Source: Limnoperna fortunei
Taxonomy: Eukaryota; Mollusca; Bivalvia; Mytilida; Modiolidae
DNA: 64,000 bases
Direction of reading: 5' to 3'
NCBI GenBank assembly: GCA_944474755.1
Contig: OX104113.1
Coordinates: forward strand, 62,764,074 to 62,828,073
The notes beneath the pieces were generated by a model. That model was not told the DNA's origin. It saw only the letters and a list, made by a program, of their open reading frames with translations, and searched no databases. This document shows, in pieces, positions 51,801 through 62,915 of the stretch. Position numbers and translations under genes: made by a program. Position 1 is the first letter of the stretch, and each line of letters starts with the position of its first letter.

Positions 51801-54800
51801 CCTCAGTTTGTGCTGCGCTTCAAAATTGATGTTTTTTATCTTTACTGTTGGTGTTTTTCACATAGCATGTGTAGATGCCTATGTTCGACGATTGTTCTAT
51901 CTTAAATTTTCATTCAGGGTCCACAATTGAACGAACGAAATGCGGTCTAAATGATCTTCCGAAAATTAACGGTTTTTGAAACAGACTATAACTTGTTCAA
52001 AACTGACCTAAATTTTATAGTACAACATTATGGTTGAATGCTGGACCTTACTTCGGTGATTTGTAAACAGCGTTTCGAAATCGTTTAACATTTGTGAAAT
52101 TATCGCCCATTATTATAACACAACCAGAAAGTCAGATTAGGGCCGAAAAAACGTAAAGATCATAGTTCTTTTATAATTGTCAAAAGTTCAATTTGAATCA
52201 CTGAATTAGACTAAATTTGCTGTTTTATGCGTCCTGTAACATACAAACTCCAAATGTAGTGTACACATTGACCACGAGCCTTTCAGTCATTGTTTTATCA
52301 TTCCCACCCCTAACGTTGCATTGAAAATAGCATGTTTCATGAAATAGACTATAGCTAATTAAAACGTGAATATAAACAATGAATTTTGTAATAATCTATG
52401 ATTTTATGCAGAATTTATGCGCTTAAAGTAAAATTTGCCGAATTTAAATGCCAAAAGAAGCATGTATAGAATACAATGGACCAATGGCCGTTCTATGTTA
52501 TTTTCCATATGGGGTACCCCTTTTCGATTATTATTTCGTTGAAAGACAAAGTTAATTTAATGTTAAATTAAGTGAGATTATTTATGTTAAAGAATAGGGG
52601 GTTTATTTGGTGTTATTAAAAATATAGGTTCGCTTTGCTTTTCTGGCTGAAAAATGAAGGTCAAAAAGGGGGAGTCTATTTTTTTTCAAATTTACTCGAG
52701 GTGCCCCTACGTATTCGAAATTTGATTTCTTCCTCCTAAATGTGTATAAAACTCCTTTTTTGTCTATTTTCATACCAAAGATTGCATTTCTTTCCAAAAT
52801 ATATTTACTTTAACAATCATTATTGACCAATCGCGTTTAACCTGACAGTTTTTTCACGCTTTACTTTGTGCTCATAAAATGGCAGCGCCCATACCGTTAT
52901 GCAATAGTACATTGATACCTATAGAGATATTAAATGGATGCAGAATTAAGCAAATTGCATACCTTTAGTACTGTTGATTCAATTACAAAACTTGTATGTA
53001 GTTGGGCATATACATCGATGTTCCTTTATGCTTTAAGTGCCGTTTTTTAAAGGCCACCCCTAGAAAAAAAGGCGCGTTTTAGCAAGAAGTTTTTTTCTCC
53101 TCAGTTTGTGCTGCGCTTCAAAATTGATGTTTTTTATCTTTACTGTTGGTGTTTTTCACATAGCATGTGTAGATGCCTATGTTCGACGATTGTTCTATCT
53201 TAAATTTTCATTCAGGGTCCACAATTGAACGAACGAAATGCGGTCTAAATGATCTTCCGAAAATTAACGGTTTTTGAAACAGACTATAACTTGTTCAAAA
53301 CTGACCTAAATTTTATAGTACAACATTATGGTTGAATGCTGGACCTTACTTCGGTGATTTGTAAACAGCGTTTCGAAATCGTTTAACATTTGTGAAATTA
53401 TCGCCCATTATTATAACACAACCAGAAAGTCAGATTAGGGCCGAAAAAACGTAAAGATCATAGTTCTTTTATAATTGTCAAAAGTTCAATTTGAATCACT
53501 GAATTAGACTAAATTTGCTGTTTTATGCGTCCTGTAACATACAAACTCCAAATGTAGTGTACACATTGACCACGAGCCTTTCAGTCATTGTTTTATCATT
53601 CCCACCCCTAACGTTGCATTGAAAATAGCATGTTTCATGAAATAGACTATAGCTAATTAAAACGTGAATATAAACAATGAATTTTGTAATAATCTATGAT
53701 TTTATGCAGAATTTATGCGCTTAAAGTAAAATTTGCCGAATTTAAATGCCAAAAGAAGCATGTATAGAATACAATGGACCAATGGCCGTTCTATGTTATT
53801 TTCCATATGGGGTACCCCTTTTCGATTATTATTTCGTTGAAAGACAAAGTTAATTTAATGTTAAATTAAGTGAGATTATTTATGTTAAAGAATAGGGGGT
53901 TTATTTGGTGTTATTAAAAATATAGGTTCGCTTTGCTTTTCTGGCTGAAAAATGAAGGTCAAAAAGGGGGAGTCTATTTTTTTTCAAATTTACTCGAGGT
54001 GCCCCTACGTATTCGAAATTTGATTTCTTCCTCCTAAATGTGTATAAAACTCCTTTTTTGTCTATTTTCATACCAAAGATTGCATTTCTTTCCAAAATAT
54101 ATTTACTTTAACAATCATTATTGACCAATCGCGTTTAACCTGACAGTTTTTTCACGCTTTACTTTGTGCTCATAAAATGGCAGCGCCCATACCGTTATGC
54201 AATAGTACATTGATACCTATAGAGATATTAAATGGATGCAGAATTAAGCAAATTGCATACCTTTAGTACTGTTGATTCAATTACAAAACTTGTATGTAGT
54301 TGGGCATATACATCGATGTTCCTTTATGCTTTAAGTGCCGTTTTTTAAAGGCCACCCCTAGAAAAAAAGGCGCGTTTTAGCAAGAAGTTTTTTTCTCCTC
54401 AGTTTGTGCTGCGCTTCAAAATTGATGTTTTTTATCTTTACTGTTGGTGTTTTTCACATAGCATGTGTAGATGCCTATGTTCGACGATTGTTCTATCTTA
54501 AATTTTCATTCAGGGTCCACAATTGAACGAACGAAATGCGGTCTAAATGATCTTCCGAAAATTAACGGTTTTTGAAACAGACTATAACTTGTTCAAAACT
54601 GACCTAAATTTTATAGTACAACATTATGGTTGAATGCTGGACCTTACTTCGGTGATTTGTAAACAGCGTTTCGAAATCGTTTAACATTTGTGAAATTATC
54701 GCCCATTATTATAACACAACCAGAAAGTCAGATTAGGGCCGAAAAAACGTAAAGATCATAGTTCTTTTATAATTGTCAAAAGTTCAATTTGAATCACTGA

Positions 54801-56361
54801 ATTAGACTAAATTTGCTGTTTTATGCGTCCTGTAACATACAAACTCCAAATGTAGTGTACACATTGACCACGAGCCTTTCAGTCATTGTTTTATCATTCC
54901 CACCCCTAACGTTGCATTGAAAATAGCATGTTTCATGAAATAGACTATAGCTAATTAAAACGTGAATATAAACAATGAATTTTGTAATAATCTATGATTT
55001 TATGCAGAATTTATGCGCTTAAAGTAAAATTTGCCGAATTTAAATGCCAAAAGAAGCATGTATAGAATACAATGGACCAATGGCCGTTCTATGTTATTTT
55101 CCATATGGGGTACCCCTTTTCGATTATTATTTCGTTGAAAGACAAAGTTAATTTAATGTTAAATTAAGTGAGATTATTTATGTTAAAGAATAGGGGGTTT
55201 ATTTGGTGTTATTAAAAATATAGGTTCGCTTTGCTTTTCTGGCTGAAAAATGAAGGTCAAAAAGGGGGAGTCTATTTTTTTTCAAATTTACTCGAGGTGC
55301 CCCTACGTATTCGAAATTTGATTTCTTCCTCCTAAATGTGTATAAAACTCCTTTTTTGTCTATTTTCATACCAAAGATTGCATTTCTTTCCAAAATATAT
55401 TTACTTTAACAATCATTATTGACCAATCGCGTTTAACCTGACAGTTTTTTCACGCTTTACTTTGTGCTCATAAAATGGCAGCGCCCATACCGTTATGCAA
55501 TAGTACATTGATACCTATAGAGATATTAAATGGATGCAGAATTAAGCAAATTGCATACCTTTAGTACTGTTGATTCAATTACAAAACTTGTATGTAGTTG
55601 GGCATATACATCGATGTTCCTTTATGCTTTAAGTGCCGTTTTTTAAAGGCCACCCCTAGAAAAAAAGGCGCGTTTTAGCAAGAAGTTTTTTTCTCCTCAG
55701 TTTGTGCTGCGCTTCAAAATTGATGTTTTTTATCTTTACTGTTGGTGTTTTTCACATAGCATGTGTAGATGCCTATGTTCGACGATTGTTCTATCTTAAA
55801 TTTTCATTCAGGGTCCACAATTGAACGAACGAAATGCGGTCTAAATGATCTTCCGAAAATTAACGGTTTTTGAAACAGACTATAACTTGTTCAAAACTGA
55901 CCTAAATTTTATAGTACAACATTATGGTTGAATGCTGGACCTTACTTCGGTGATTTGTAAACAGCGTTTCGAAATCGTTTAACATTTGTGAAATTATCGC
56001 CCATTATTATAACACAACCAGAAAGTCAGATTAGGGCCGAAAAAACGTAAAGATCATAGTTCTTTTATAATTGTCAAAAGTTCAATTTGAATCACTGAAT
56101 TAGACTAAATTTGCTGTTTTATGCGTCCTGTAACATACAAACTCCAAATGTAGTGTACACATTGACCACGAGCCTTTCAGTCATTGTTTTATCATTCCCA
56201 CCCCTAACGTTGCATTGAAAATAGCATGTTTCATGAAATAGACTATAGCTAATTAAAACGTGAATATAAACAATGAATTTTGTAATAATCTATGATTTTA
56301 TGCAGAATTTATGCGCTTAAAGTAAAATTTGCCGAATTTAAATGCCAAAAGAAGCATGTAT

Positions 56362-56821
56362 AGAATACAATGGACCAATGGCCGTTCTATGTTATTTTCC
56401 ATATGGGGTACCCCTTTTCGATTATTATTTCGTTGAAAGACAAAGTTAATTTAATGTTAAATTAAGTGAGATTATTTATGTTAAAGAATAGGGGGTTTAT
56501 TTGGTGTTATTAAAAATATAGGTTCGCTTTGCTTTTCTGGCTGAAAAATGAAGGTCAAAAAGGGGGAGTCTATTTTTTTTCAAATTTACTCGAGGTGCCC
56601 CTACGTATTCGAAATTTGATTTCTTCCTCCTAAATGTGTATAAAACTCCTTTTTTGTCTATTTTCATACCAAAGATTGCATTTCTTTCCAAAATATATTT
56701 ACTTTAACAATCATTATTGACCAATCGCGTTTAACCTGACAGTTTTTTCACGCTTTACTTTGTGCTCATAAAATGGCAGCGCCCATACCGTTATGCAATA
56801 GTACATTGCATGATACCTATA
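56362..56821. repeat. Truncated last satellite copy and right array edge
   Basis: Unit sequence is intact to GTACATTG (56808). Four bases (CATG) then interrupt it, nine more unit bases follow (ATACCTATA, to 56821), and similarity ends. A small templated duplication at the breakpoint (ATTG/CATG) suggests end-joining repair created this edge. Confidence 0.85.
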
Positions 56822-56862
56822 TCTACACGCAGCGACCATAGCAAAAAAGGGGGGAGCAAGTG

Positions 56863-57455
56863 AAAGATTTAATTTTAATTAGATTGATCTGGTTTATGCA
56901 GCTTTTACCTCTTCTAAAACCAGCTTGTTCTTGTCTCAAAACTTTTTTGTCTAGTTCTTTATCAATTCTGTTTAAGATGACTCGACAAAATATTTTGCTT
57001 GGAATGGAGAGTAGTGCGATACCCCTTCAGTTATCACAGTTTCCAAGGTAATCTTTTTTGGAAGCTTAACTATGACACCTTTAGCCCAATCGTTTGGTAT
57101 AGTGTTTTTCTCCCATATGGTAGTGAAGAGGTTGTACAAAGCCTCTGTTGATGTTTTGATGTCAGTTTTTTTTTAAGTTCGGCTTGTATTCCGTCTATGA
57201 CTGCAGCTTTTCCGGTTTTCATTGCTTTTATGAATATAGCTATTTCTTCTTTAGATGGTCTGTTCCTGTTTATGTTAGTTCTGCCTGCTGTTTGGTAACC
57301 TTCAAAGGCTATTGTTGGTTCTGGTGTATTTATAACATCTTTAAAATGTTGGAGCCAACGTGCTGCTTGTTCTTGTTCTGATGCTATGATTTTGCCATTT
57401 TTATCTTTGATTGGTGGTACCTGACTGGCTTTACTAAACAACAAAGAAACATACT
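56863..57455 (-). pseudogene. LINE RT, N-terminal part, inverted
   Basis: Minus-strand sequence matches a non-LTR (LINE) polymerase upstream of and into the RT domain: KDKNGKI, ARWLQHFKDVINTPEP, SKEEIAIFIKAMKTGKA, then, after a frameshift near 57170 (A/T run), LYNLFTTIWEKNTIPNDWAKG and VIVKLPKK. After a second shift near 57060 come GIALLSIPSKIFCRVILNRI and LRQEQAGFRRGKSCINQINL, ending about 40 bp from the satellite. Order and spacing fit RT motifs 0-2. The first ~30 codons of the longest minus-strand frame (to 57543) are antisense to the other LINE half and are not real. The clade is not assigned. Confidence 0.82.
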
Positions 57456-58339
57456 GGTTTGCAGTACACTCTGGAGTGACACAAGGCAGTATCATCTCCA
57501 CTATCTTGTTTCTAGCAGCAATAGACTGTGTCATCAAAAGCACTGTTCAAGACGAGAAGAGAGGGAATACCTGGTCCATGTTCAACACTTGAAGACCACA
57601 TGCAAGAAAAAACAGACTCAGATTTTTCGCAAGCCAACTTGGTCGCCAACTGAACACAAAGAAAACGGAGCTCATGGGATTCAACATCACATCTCAAAGC
57701 AAAATGAAACTAGAAGAAAATGAAATCATGGAAATTGAAAAATTTGTTTATTTAGGAACAATCATCATTACTGAAGACTCGACCCCAAAAATATAAAAAA
57801 AACAGGTTGGCCAAAGCAAAAACAGCATTTCACAAATGACGTTACATCTGGAAGTCCATACAATTTAGCAGAAGAACCAAGATCCGACTGTACAACAGCA
57901 ATGTTAAAACAGTATTATTGTACGGAAGTGAATGTTGGAGAGTAACAAAAGAAGACATGAGATCCTTGTCTAGTTTTCACCAGAGCTGTCTCAGACATAT
58001 TTGCAGAATATTTTGGCCGAAAAAAATATCTAACATAAACTTATTAAAGCTGACCGAGTCCACCTGCATAGTCCAGCAAATAAAACAGAGACGCTTTCGT
58101 TGGCTTGGTCATGTCTTCAGAATGTCAAATACCAATACAACTAAAACAGCACTGAGATGGACACTCCAGGGAAAAGGCCATGGGGAAGACCAAAGACCAC
58201 ATGGAGAAAGACAATTGAGAACGAGCTGAAAGAGATGCATTTGACATGGGGCAAGGCAGAGAAGAATGCGAAGAACCGCACTGAATGGAGTGGTCTTGTG
58301 TTGACCTTATGCTCCGATCGGAGCGAAGAGGATAGGTAG
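57456..58339 (+). pseudogene. LINE RT, C-terminal part and 3' end, direct orientation
   Basis: Starts mid-RT with WFAVHSGVTQGSIIS and LFLAAIDCVIKSTV (57455-57540). The catalytic FADD/YADD box expected next is missing: sequence passes from WSMFNTL directly to EDHMQEKTD with a frame change. It then continues with LNTKKTELMGFN, KFVYLGTIIT, AFHKMRYIWKSIQFS, VLLYGSECWRVTKEDM, CLRHICRIFWPKKISN and RRFRWLGHVFRMSN. A final shift near 58157 leads to GKRPWGRPKTTWRKT and WSGLVLTLCS, ending at a TAG at 58337. These are the usual C-terminal blocks of a LINE polymerase. The RT is inactive. Confidence 0.88.
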
Positions 58340-58347
58340 GTAGGTAT
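58331..58347 (+). repeat. Short (AGGT)n 3' tail of the LINE
   Basis: GATAGGTAGGTAGGTAT directly overlaps the stop codon of the LINE frame. Several LINE clades end in short microsatellite tails instead of poly-A, so this marks the probable 3' end. Confidence 0.6.
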
Positions 58348-59146
58348 AACACGTTTAATCCCCATGGACTGGGAGAAGTATAATTGAGTTATATGTTTTT
58401 GCCATGGATTAGTACAAACTGCACGGATTTCGGCATAAGCTGCACAAGAAGGTAAGAACAAAGTGTCCTTTTTACACAACATAAACCTTTCTGCAGATAC
58501 AAATAATATCATAATTAGTTTAATTGCTACAAGTTATGACAGATATATGAATTGGACAGTTGTAAGATTAGAAAACTGTCAAAAAAATATTCTCAGCCAG
58601 GTTAAAAGTAGATTTTCCTATAACTCCTTGTCCGTTTCATTGCGAGTAAATATATAACTGCAGATGTGTCGTATAGACTATAGTTAATAGTTTGATATAT
58701 TATTTTATCTCGTGGTCTCAAAAAGGGGGAGGGCTTACATAACATAAAACTTGTGGATGGATTATTCAATCATGTATCAAAGTAAGGTAAAATCATATTA
58801 CCTGTATACTATAGAAAACTTCACAAGGATCACTATTGAAGGGATATATCGCTCGCCTGATAGGTCACACCTATTTACATATTAGTTTATTTAGGTATAG
58901 TATATTACAGTCCAAATTTAGTAACCGGTTGTCAGGTGGGACAATGCCATTAATGGCAGCAAAGTAGCATTCAAGGGTCTGCGATATGCGTAAAGCTGGC
59001 ATATCCTCGCGTGACGCGAGCTTCGCATATTTTATGATTCATGACATTCATGACGAGCATTGCATGATTTATTAAATTAATTTCGAGCACCCTAGCAGTG
59101 CCTCTCCATTCTAGTGGTCACATGACGTCTTTGTTTTATGTGTGGG
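58348..59146. other. Non-coding DNA with small nested hairpin
   Basis: No gene seen. At 58984-59030 an outer pair (ATATGCG/CGCATAT) encloses a perfect 6-bp hairpin CTCGCG-TGA-CGCGAG (59006-59020). Confidence 0.55.
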
Positions 59147-59808
59147 CAGTGGCGTAGCTAGGTTCTAATTGCAGTGCAAGCAAAACTTACGGCTGGAGGC
59201 CGCCACGCGGATATAGCCTTTAGAACAAAACTGTATGGAAGCTTACCCAGTCAAGAGCATTCAAAACCTTTATTTCAATGCATTTTTGTAATACTTTTTT
59301 GGTAAGAATTTGCAATCTTCCAGTCAGGGATGTTCCAATGATTGATTAAAGGAATAAAGACAAAATGATATGAATCGCGCGAGTTTTCCGAGAAATCATA
59401 TTTTAAAAACGAACGGACGATCAGACCAAAAACACAATATATCCTGCACCCAATTGAAAGTTGTCGATCTATTAAATTGCAACTCAAATGATGACTATAG
59501 TCATTAAGCGGTTGTTCTTTTAGGAAAAGGGAATCTATTATTATCTTCTTTATTTCGTGTGATGAGGAATTGCGTGATGTAGTGACATCGGACCAAAAGT
59601 AGGAGAATTTCCGGACTGAATACTACCCAGATAAATAGAATGAGGATGGTTGGATAATTTTTGGACTGAAAACTACCCAGAACATATAGTATGAGTATAC
59701 ATCTTCCTATTCCCTTGACCTTTCTTTTTTATAAAAAATAAAAAATAAAAATGGCTTATTCGTTTGTGCAACAGGTGCGTAGTTGCGTAAATGGTAGCAA
59801 CGCCACTG
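59147..59808. mobile_element. Non-autonomous hAT-like DNA transposon
   Basis: The left end CAGTGGCGTAGCTA and the right end, read inverted, CAGTGGCGTTGCTA match at 13 of 14 positions. CAGTGGCG is a common terminus of animal hAT elements. About 662 bp, no transposase. No clean 8-bp target-site duplication is visible (left flank TGTGTGGG, right flank GTGGGTAA), so the insertion is old or the ends are eroded. 59609-59700 holds two imperfect copies of a ~55-bp segment with a CTACCCAGA core. Confidence 0.65.
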
Positions 59809-60810
59809 GTGGGTAACGTAAAATCAATCGAATGTCGACTTGTAAACAGTGTTTCTTAGATTGTATGGATCACGTAATCAGTTTTCATGCATGTTACCTT
59901 TAAGCTAGCATTTGCAAATGTTACCATTCACGACGTTACTGTCAATCGATTTGTATACATTGTTTCATAGGTTGCAAAAATATCGTCTGACATTTTTGTT
60001 GTTATTTAAAAAAAAAACACATTAATTTTATTGACGTAAAATTTATTTCTGCCTACTTTTAAATTATTTTTTTGAGCTCGACGACAATATTTTCTTCTGA
60101 CAACTCGGCTACCATCCGAAATGGGTTTGTTCATATGGATCACACGACCTTATTTACACAAACACACATACACACACACATATACCCTGTCATGTTACCG
60201 TATAGCTCGCATCTGCGATGCACGCTACAATACTCGTTACAAAAAACTTTAAATTTGAGAAAATAAAAAGGAAATAATGAACATAAACAATTGAAGATAA
60301 GAATACCTTATTTGCTGGCTTTACTGCTACATGTACATTCAACTTCGCCTTCTAATTCCACATTCAAACATATAATAATTTACAACTGATCTGTATTTAT
60401 ACACAAAAAATCAGATATAACCAGTATAAACTAAATATATCAAACCTCAAAGTAGACAAATTGAACCAATAAAAGATGGTTACTAACAAATCTCAGACAA
60501 CTCTCAAGAAAAATCAAATTCGTTGAAGCGTTTAACTTTTCAAGACATTGTTGTAAGAGGAAAATTAAATAAAAATATATTTATCAACAAATGAAATTAA
60601 ATTTAGCTGTCCACACCTTCTTTATTAAACGCCATATTTGTAAACAATCGCATGTGATATCTTTTACGGAAAAGCGTGTAATAACATTTTGATATCAGCC
60701 GCTTTGCCAATCTGGGAAAATATCAATTCTGGGCTCTTTTGTTTCGTTTTATCATACAGTAAAAATATGACTTTTTTACAATACGTATGACAACATGTTT
60801 TATGGAACAC
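59809..60810. other. Non-coding DNA with CA microsatellite
   Basis: No gene seen. A (CA)n-like tract lies at about 60157-60183, and a run of nine A at about 60009-60017. Confidence 0.55.
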
Positions 60811-61027
60811 TGGAAAGAGCTGCTTGTTTGTTTGTTTGTTTGTTTTTTTTTAAAATATTGTTAACGCCATTTTCCGCAATTTTTCAGCTATATCATGGCG
60901 TCCAGTTTTTATTGGGGGAGGAAGCCGGAGAACCCGGAGAAAACCCCCGACCTGCGGTAGGAAAACTGGCAATTCTTGTCAATTAAGATTGGAATCGAGT
61001 ACACCCTGCCCGCATGGAAAGTGCTGC
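60811..61027 (-). mobile_element. 5'-truncated SINE with 13-bp TSD
   Basis: The body (60824-61014) is about 90% like the full SINE at 8574-8839 but lacks the tRNA head. It starts within about 10 bases of the point where the copy at 3519 starts. The tail is (GTTT)n on the plus strand. TGGAAAGAGCTGC (60811-60823) and TGGAAAGTGCTGC (61015-61027) are a target-site duplication with one mismatch. Confidence 0.88.
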
Positions 61028-61035
61028 CATAATTG

Positions 61036-61979
61036 TTTATTACACGAATAAAATTTTGCGTATTTTTGATTAGGTATAAAATCTACTATAGGGTCATGTT
61101 AAATCGCAACAGTAATAAAACTGAATGAAAATATCGTTACTTTTGTCCGCTGCACATGCAGTTAAGCGGAATCCAATATTGACTTGTTATTGTATTAACT
61201 ACATGTAGTATAAAACAATACAATTTCGCAGTAACCGATCGGAATGGCCGTCTTAATGGGCCAGTTGTTTTGCTTTTAGCATTGATAATGGCCTGGCCTT
61301 TGGCAACACTACTCTCCCTTGTGCAGTCAAGATATCATGGCAATGCCCTCTATATTATACAATTAATGACTTTGATATAGGTCGCTATCAGGATTGATCA
61401 GCCCTCAAAAATGTATATTCACCTCGCCTAGCGGCTCGGTGAATATTACATTTTCTCTGGCTGATAAATCCTGATAGCGACCGTATATCAAAGTGATTAA
61501 TTGTTTTATTACATGAATAAAACCACCATCTCCCCTCGATCAGAAAAACAGAGGATGCCTTTCCTACTGGAGCCCCTGCTTACATTTTGTAATTGTTGTT
61601 ACCCTTAATATTTTTTATTTACTACTGCATTTTGATATCAATTTGCTTGTAATCCTGAAATTCCAGTTTCAAATATTGAGAAGAATATAAATGAATCAAC
61701 ATATCGCAGAGCCGACGTTTCTACCATTTGTTGTCGTCACGCACGACGTACAATTAATACAATCAATTTGATTGGACGAATGAATTTGTTAAGACGGCTA
61801 TTCTGATTGGCTTAAACATAAAAACCAGGTCGATATCGTATTCCGCTTGACTACTATGCAGCGGAATCGTGCAGCGTACAAACATTTTTTGTAATTTTAG
61901 TACTGTTGCGATTTATCGTGACCCAAAATTTGTTTTTAGACCAATCAAAAACACGCAAAATTCCATTCATGTAATAAAA
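61036..61979. mobile_element. Large foldback element with long inverted arms
   Basis: 61036-61175 and 61836-61979 are inverted copies at roughly 75-80% identity. Matching blocks include TTTATTACAYGAAT at the ends, ATTTTGCGTRTTTTTGATT, AAATCGCAACAGTA, and a CCGCTGCA/AAGCGGAAT pair. The element is about 944 bp, has no transposase, and encloses a second, tighter hairpin. Arms of this length fit a foldback/MITE-type DNA transposon; no target-site duplication was identified. Confidence 0.72.
61359..61504. repeat. Near-perfect 146-bp hairpin nested in the foldback
   Basis: ACAATTAATGACTTTGATAT at 61359 pairs with 61485-61504. Further inward, GGTCGCTATCAGGATT and its complement pair, then ATGTATATTCACC with GGTGAATATTACAT, leaving a loop of about 15 nt. 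Only a few mismatches or one-base bulges interrupt the arms. The pattern TTATTACATGAATAAAA follows it at 61507 and also forms the ends of the larger foldback. Confidence 0.85.
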
Positions 61980-62824
61980 GTGTATATTGCTGAAGTGGTG
62001 TGCAGTGCAATAACTTATTTACGTAATACCATTCTATTGTCAATCCAGATTCTCATTTTCTTGGCACAGCTTGCAAAAAAATTAATTCAGACCAAACTTC
62101 ATTATAGGACGATTCAGTAGATTCTTCCTATGATGCAACATAAGGGTTTGCAATCTTTTTCAGACCGGCATATTAAAAGGGAATACTTGTCGTTTGCCTG
62201 TCATTTACCATTGAAACCAAAATATAATACTCTTCAGGTTTTGAGAGCCGTATATGCCTTTAATATATAAGTTTTTGTTACTTATGAAACGAAACTTAAA
62301 CTTCATTTTATTACACCCGTTACAAATGAAGAAAATTAAATTAGCATAAAATTATTGTTGGAAAGGATCTCTGACAAAAACTGAACATATATATATATAT
62401 ATATATGTTTTTCTTAGGACATAAGCCTTAATGAATTACATAAACATTCATGCACGTTTCTTCAGAAACGGTCCAGAAATATGGTTTGCTATAAACTCTG
62501 CCATAGAGTTCCGACGGTGTCTTCAAAGCCCTCATAGGGTAAGAAAACACAAACTGACATGCATGTATGCTGTATTATTATACTTTTGCACATTTCCTTT
62601 CCATACTAGTATTTGTCTTTGTATTTTGTTCCATGCGATATTTTCATATATGCCCCGGAGCTACGGGCCATTTATACTCAATTTATCATTGATGAGTCTA
62701 TTGTTAAATAATATTTTATTGTTGTACAATTCTTTTTAATACTCCAAAACGCGAACTATTCCTTTTATCATGTGCATGAAATAAACTGAAGGTGCAATCT
62801 TTCTTTTTAATGAAAACCCTTATC
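61980..62824. other. Non-coding DNA with (AT)10 tract
   Basis: No gene supported. A perfect (AT)10 lies at 62387-62406. The open frame at 62431-62739 has no recognisable domain and no family resemblance that I can see. Confidence 0.5.
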
Positions 62825-62843
62825 ATATATATATATATATATA
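62825..62843. repeat. (AT)9 microsatellite at the probable 3' end of the Penelope-like element
   Basis: Located 73 bp beyond the HHR-like motif, on the 3' side of the minus-strand Penelope-like element. It may mark the element end or its target. Confidence 0.75.
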
Positions 62844-62915
62844 GTATTCAGGTTGTTGTGGTGTATATAGTCCATATATTTTTCAAATAAAAGTCCAATA
62901 TAACTAAAATTTCTG

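Larger units (their letters stand above)
13527..56808. repeat. 43.3-kb satellite array of 1298-bp units (33.3 copies)
   Basis: Head-to-tail units of exactly 1298 bp, taken to begin at AGAATACAATGGACC. Copy k starts at 13527+1298(k-1), plus 1 for k of 6 or more, because copy 5 has one extra T. The last copy (56362-56808) is cut after 447 bp. Every unit carries the perfect palindrome GGGGTACCCC (13570 in copy 1), an 8-bp inverted repeat TTAATTTA/TAAATTAA, and a minus-strand 64-codon frame with no recognisable domain. No Pol III boxes, rRNA, snRNA, tRNA or histone sequence was found in the unit. Copies differ at only about a dozen positions overall, mostly in copies 1-11. The array could be a satellite locus (for example heterochromatic) or a recent local amplification. 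Confidence 0.97.

Noticed and set aside
13527..56808. CRISPR-like or rDNA/5S/histone cluster interpretation of the array
   Set aside because: The unit is too long and uniform with no spacer structure, and no rRNA, Pol III box or histone coding sequence was found in it.
57457..57543. N-terminal 30 residues of the long minus-strand LINE frame
   Set aside because: The plus strand here encodes the RT block FAVHSGVTQG; the minus-strand reading is antisense shadow past the inversion point.
58141..58512. 123-codon minus-strand ORF
   Set aside because: Antisense to the C-terminal LINE coding sequence; composition reflects the opposite strand.
62431..62739. 102-codon plus-strand ORF
   Set aside because: Hydrophobic-rich in its second half, but no family resemblance, no supporting neighbour, and flanked by AT microsatellites and repeats.
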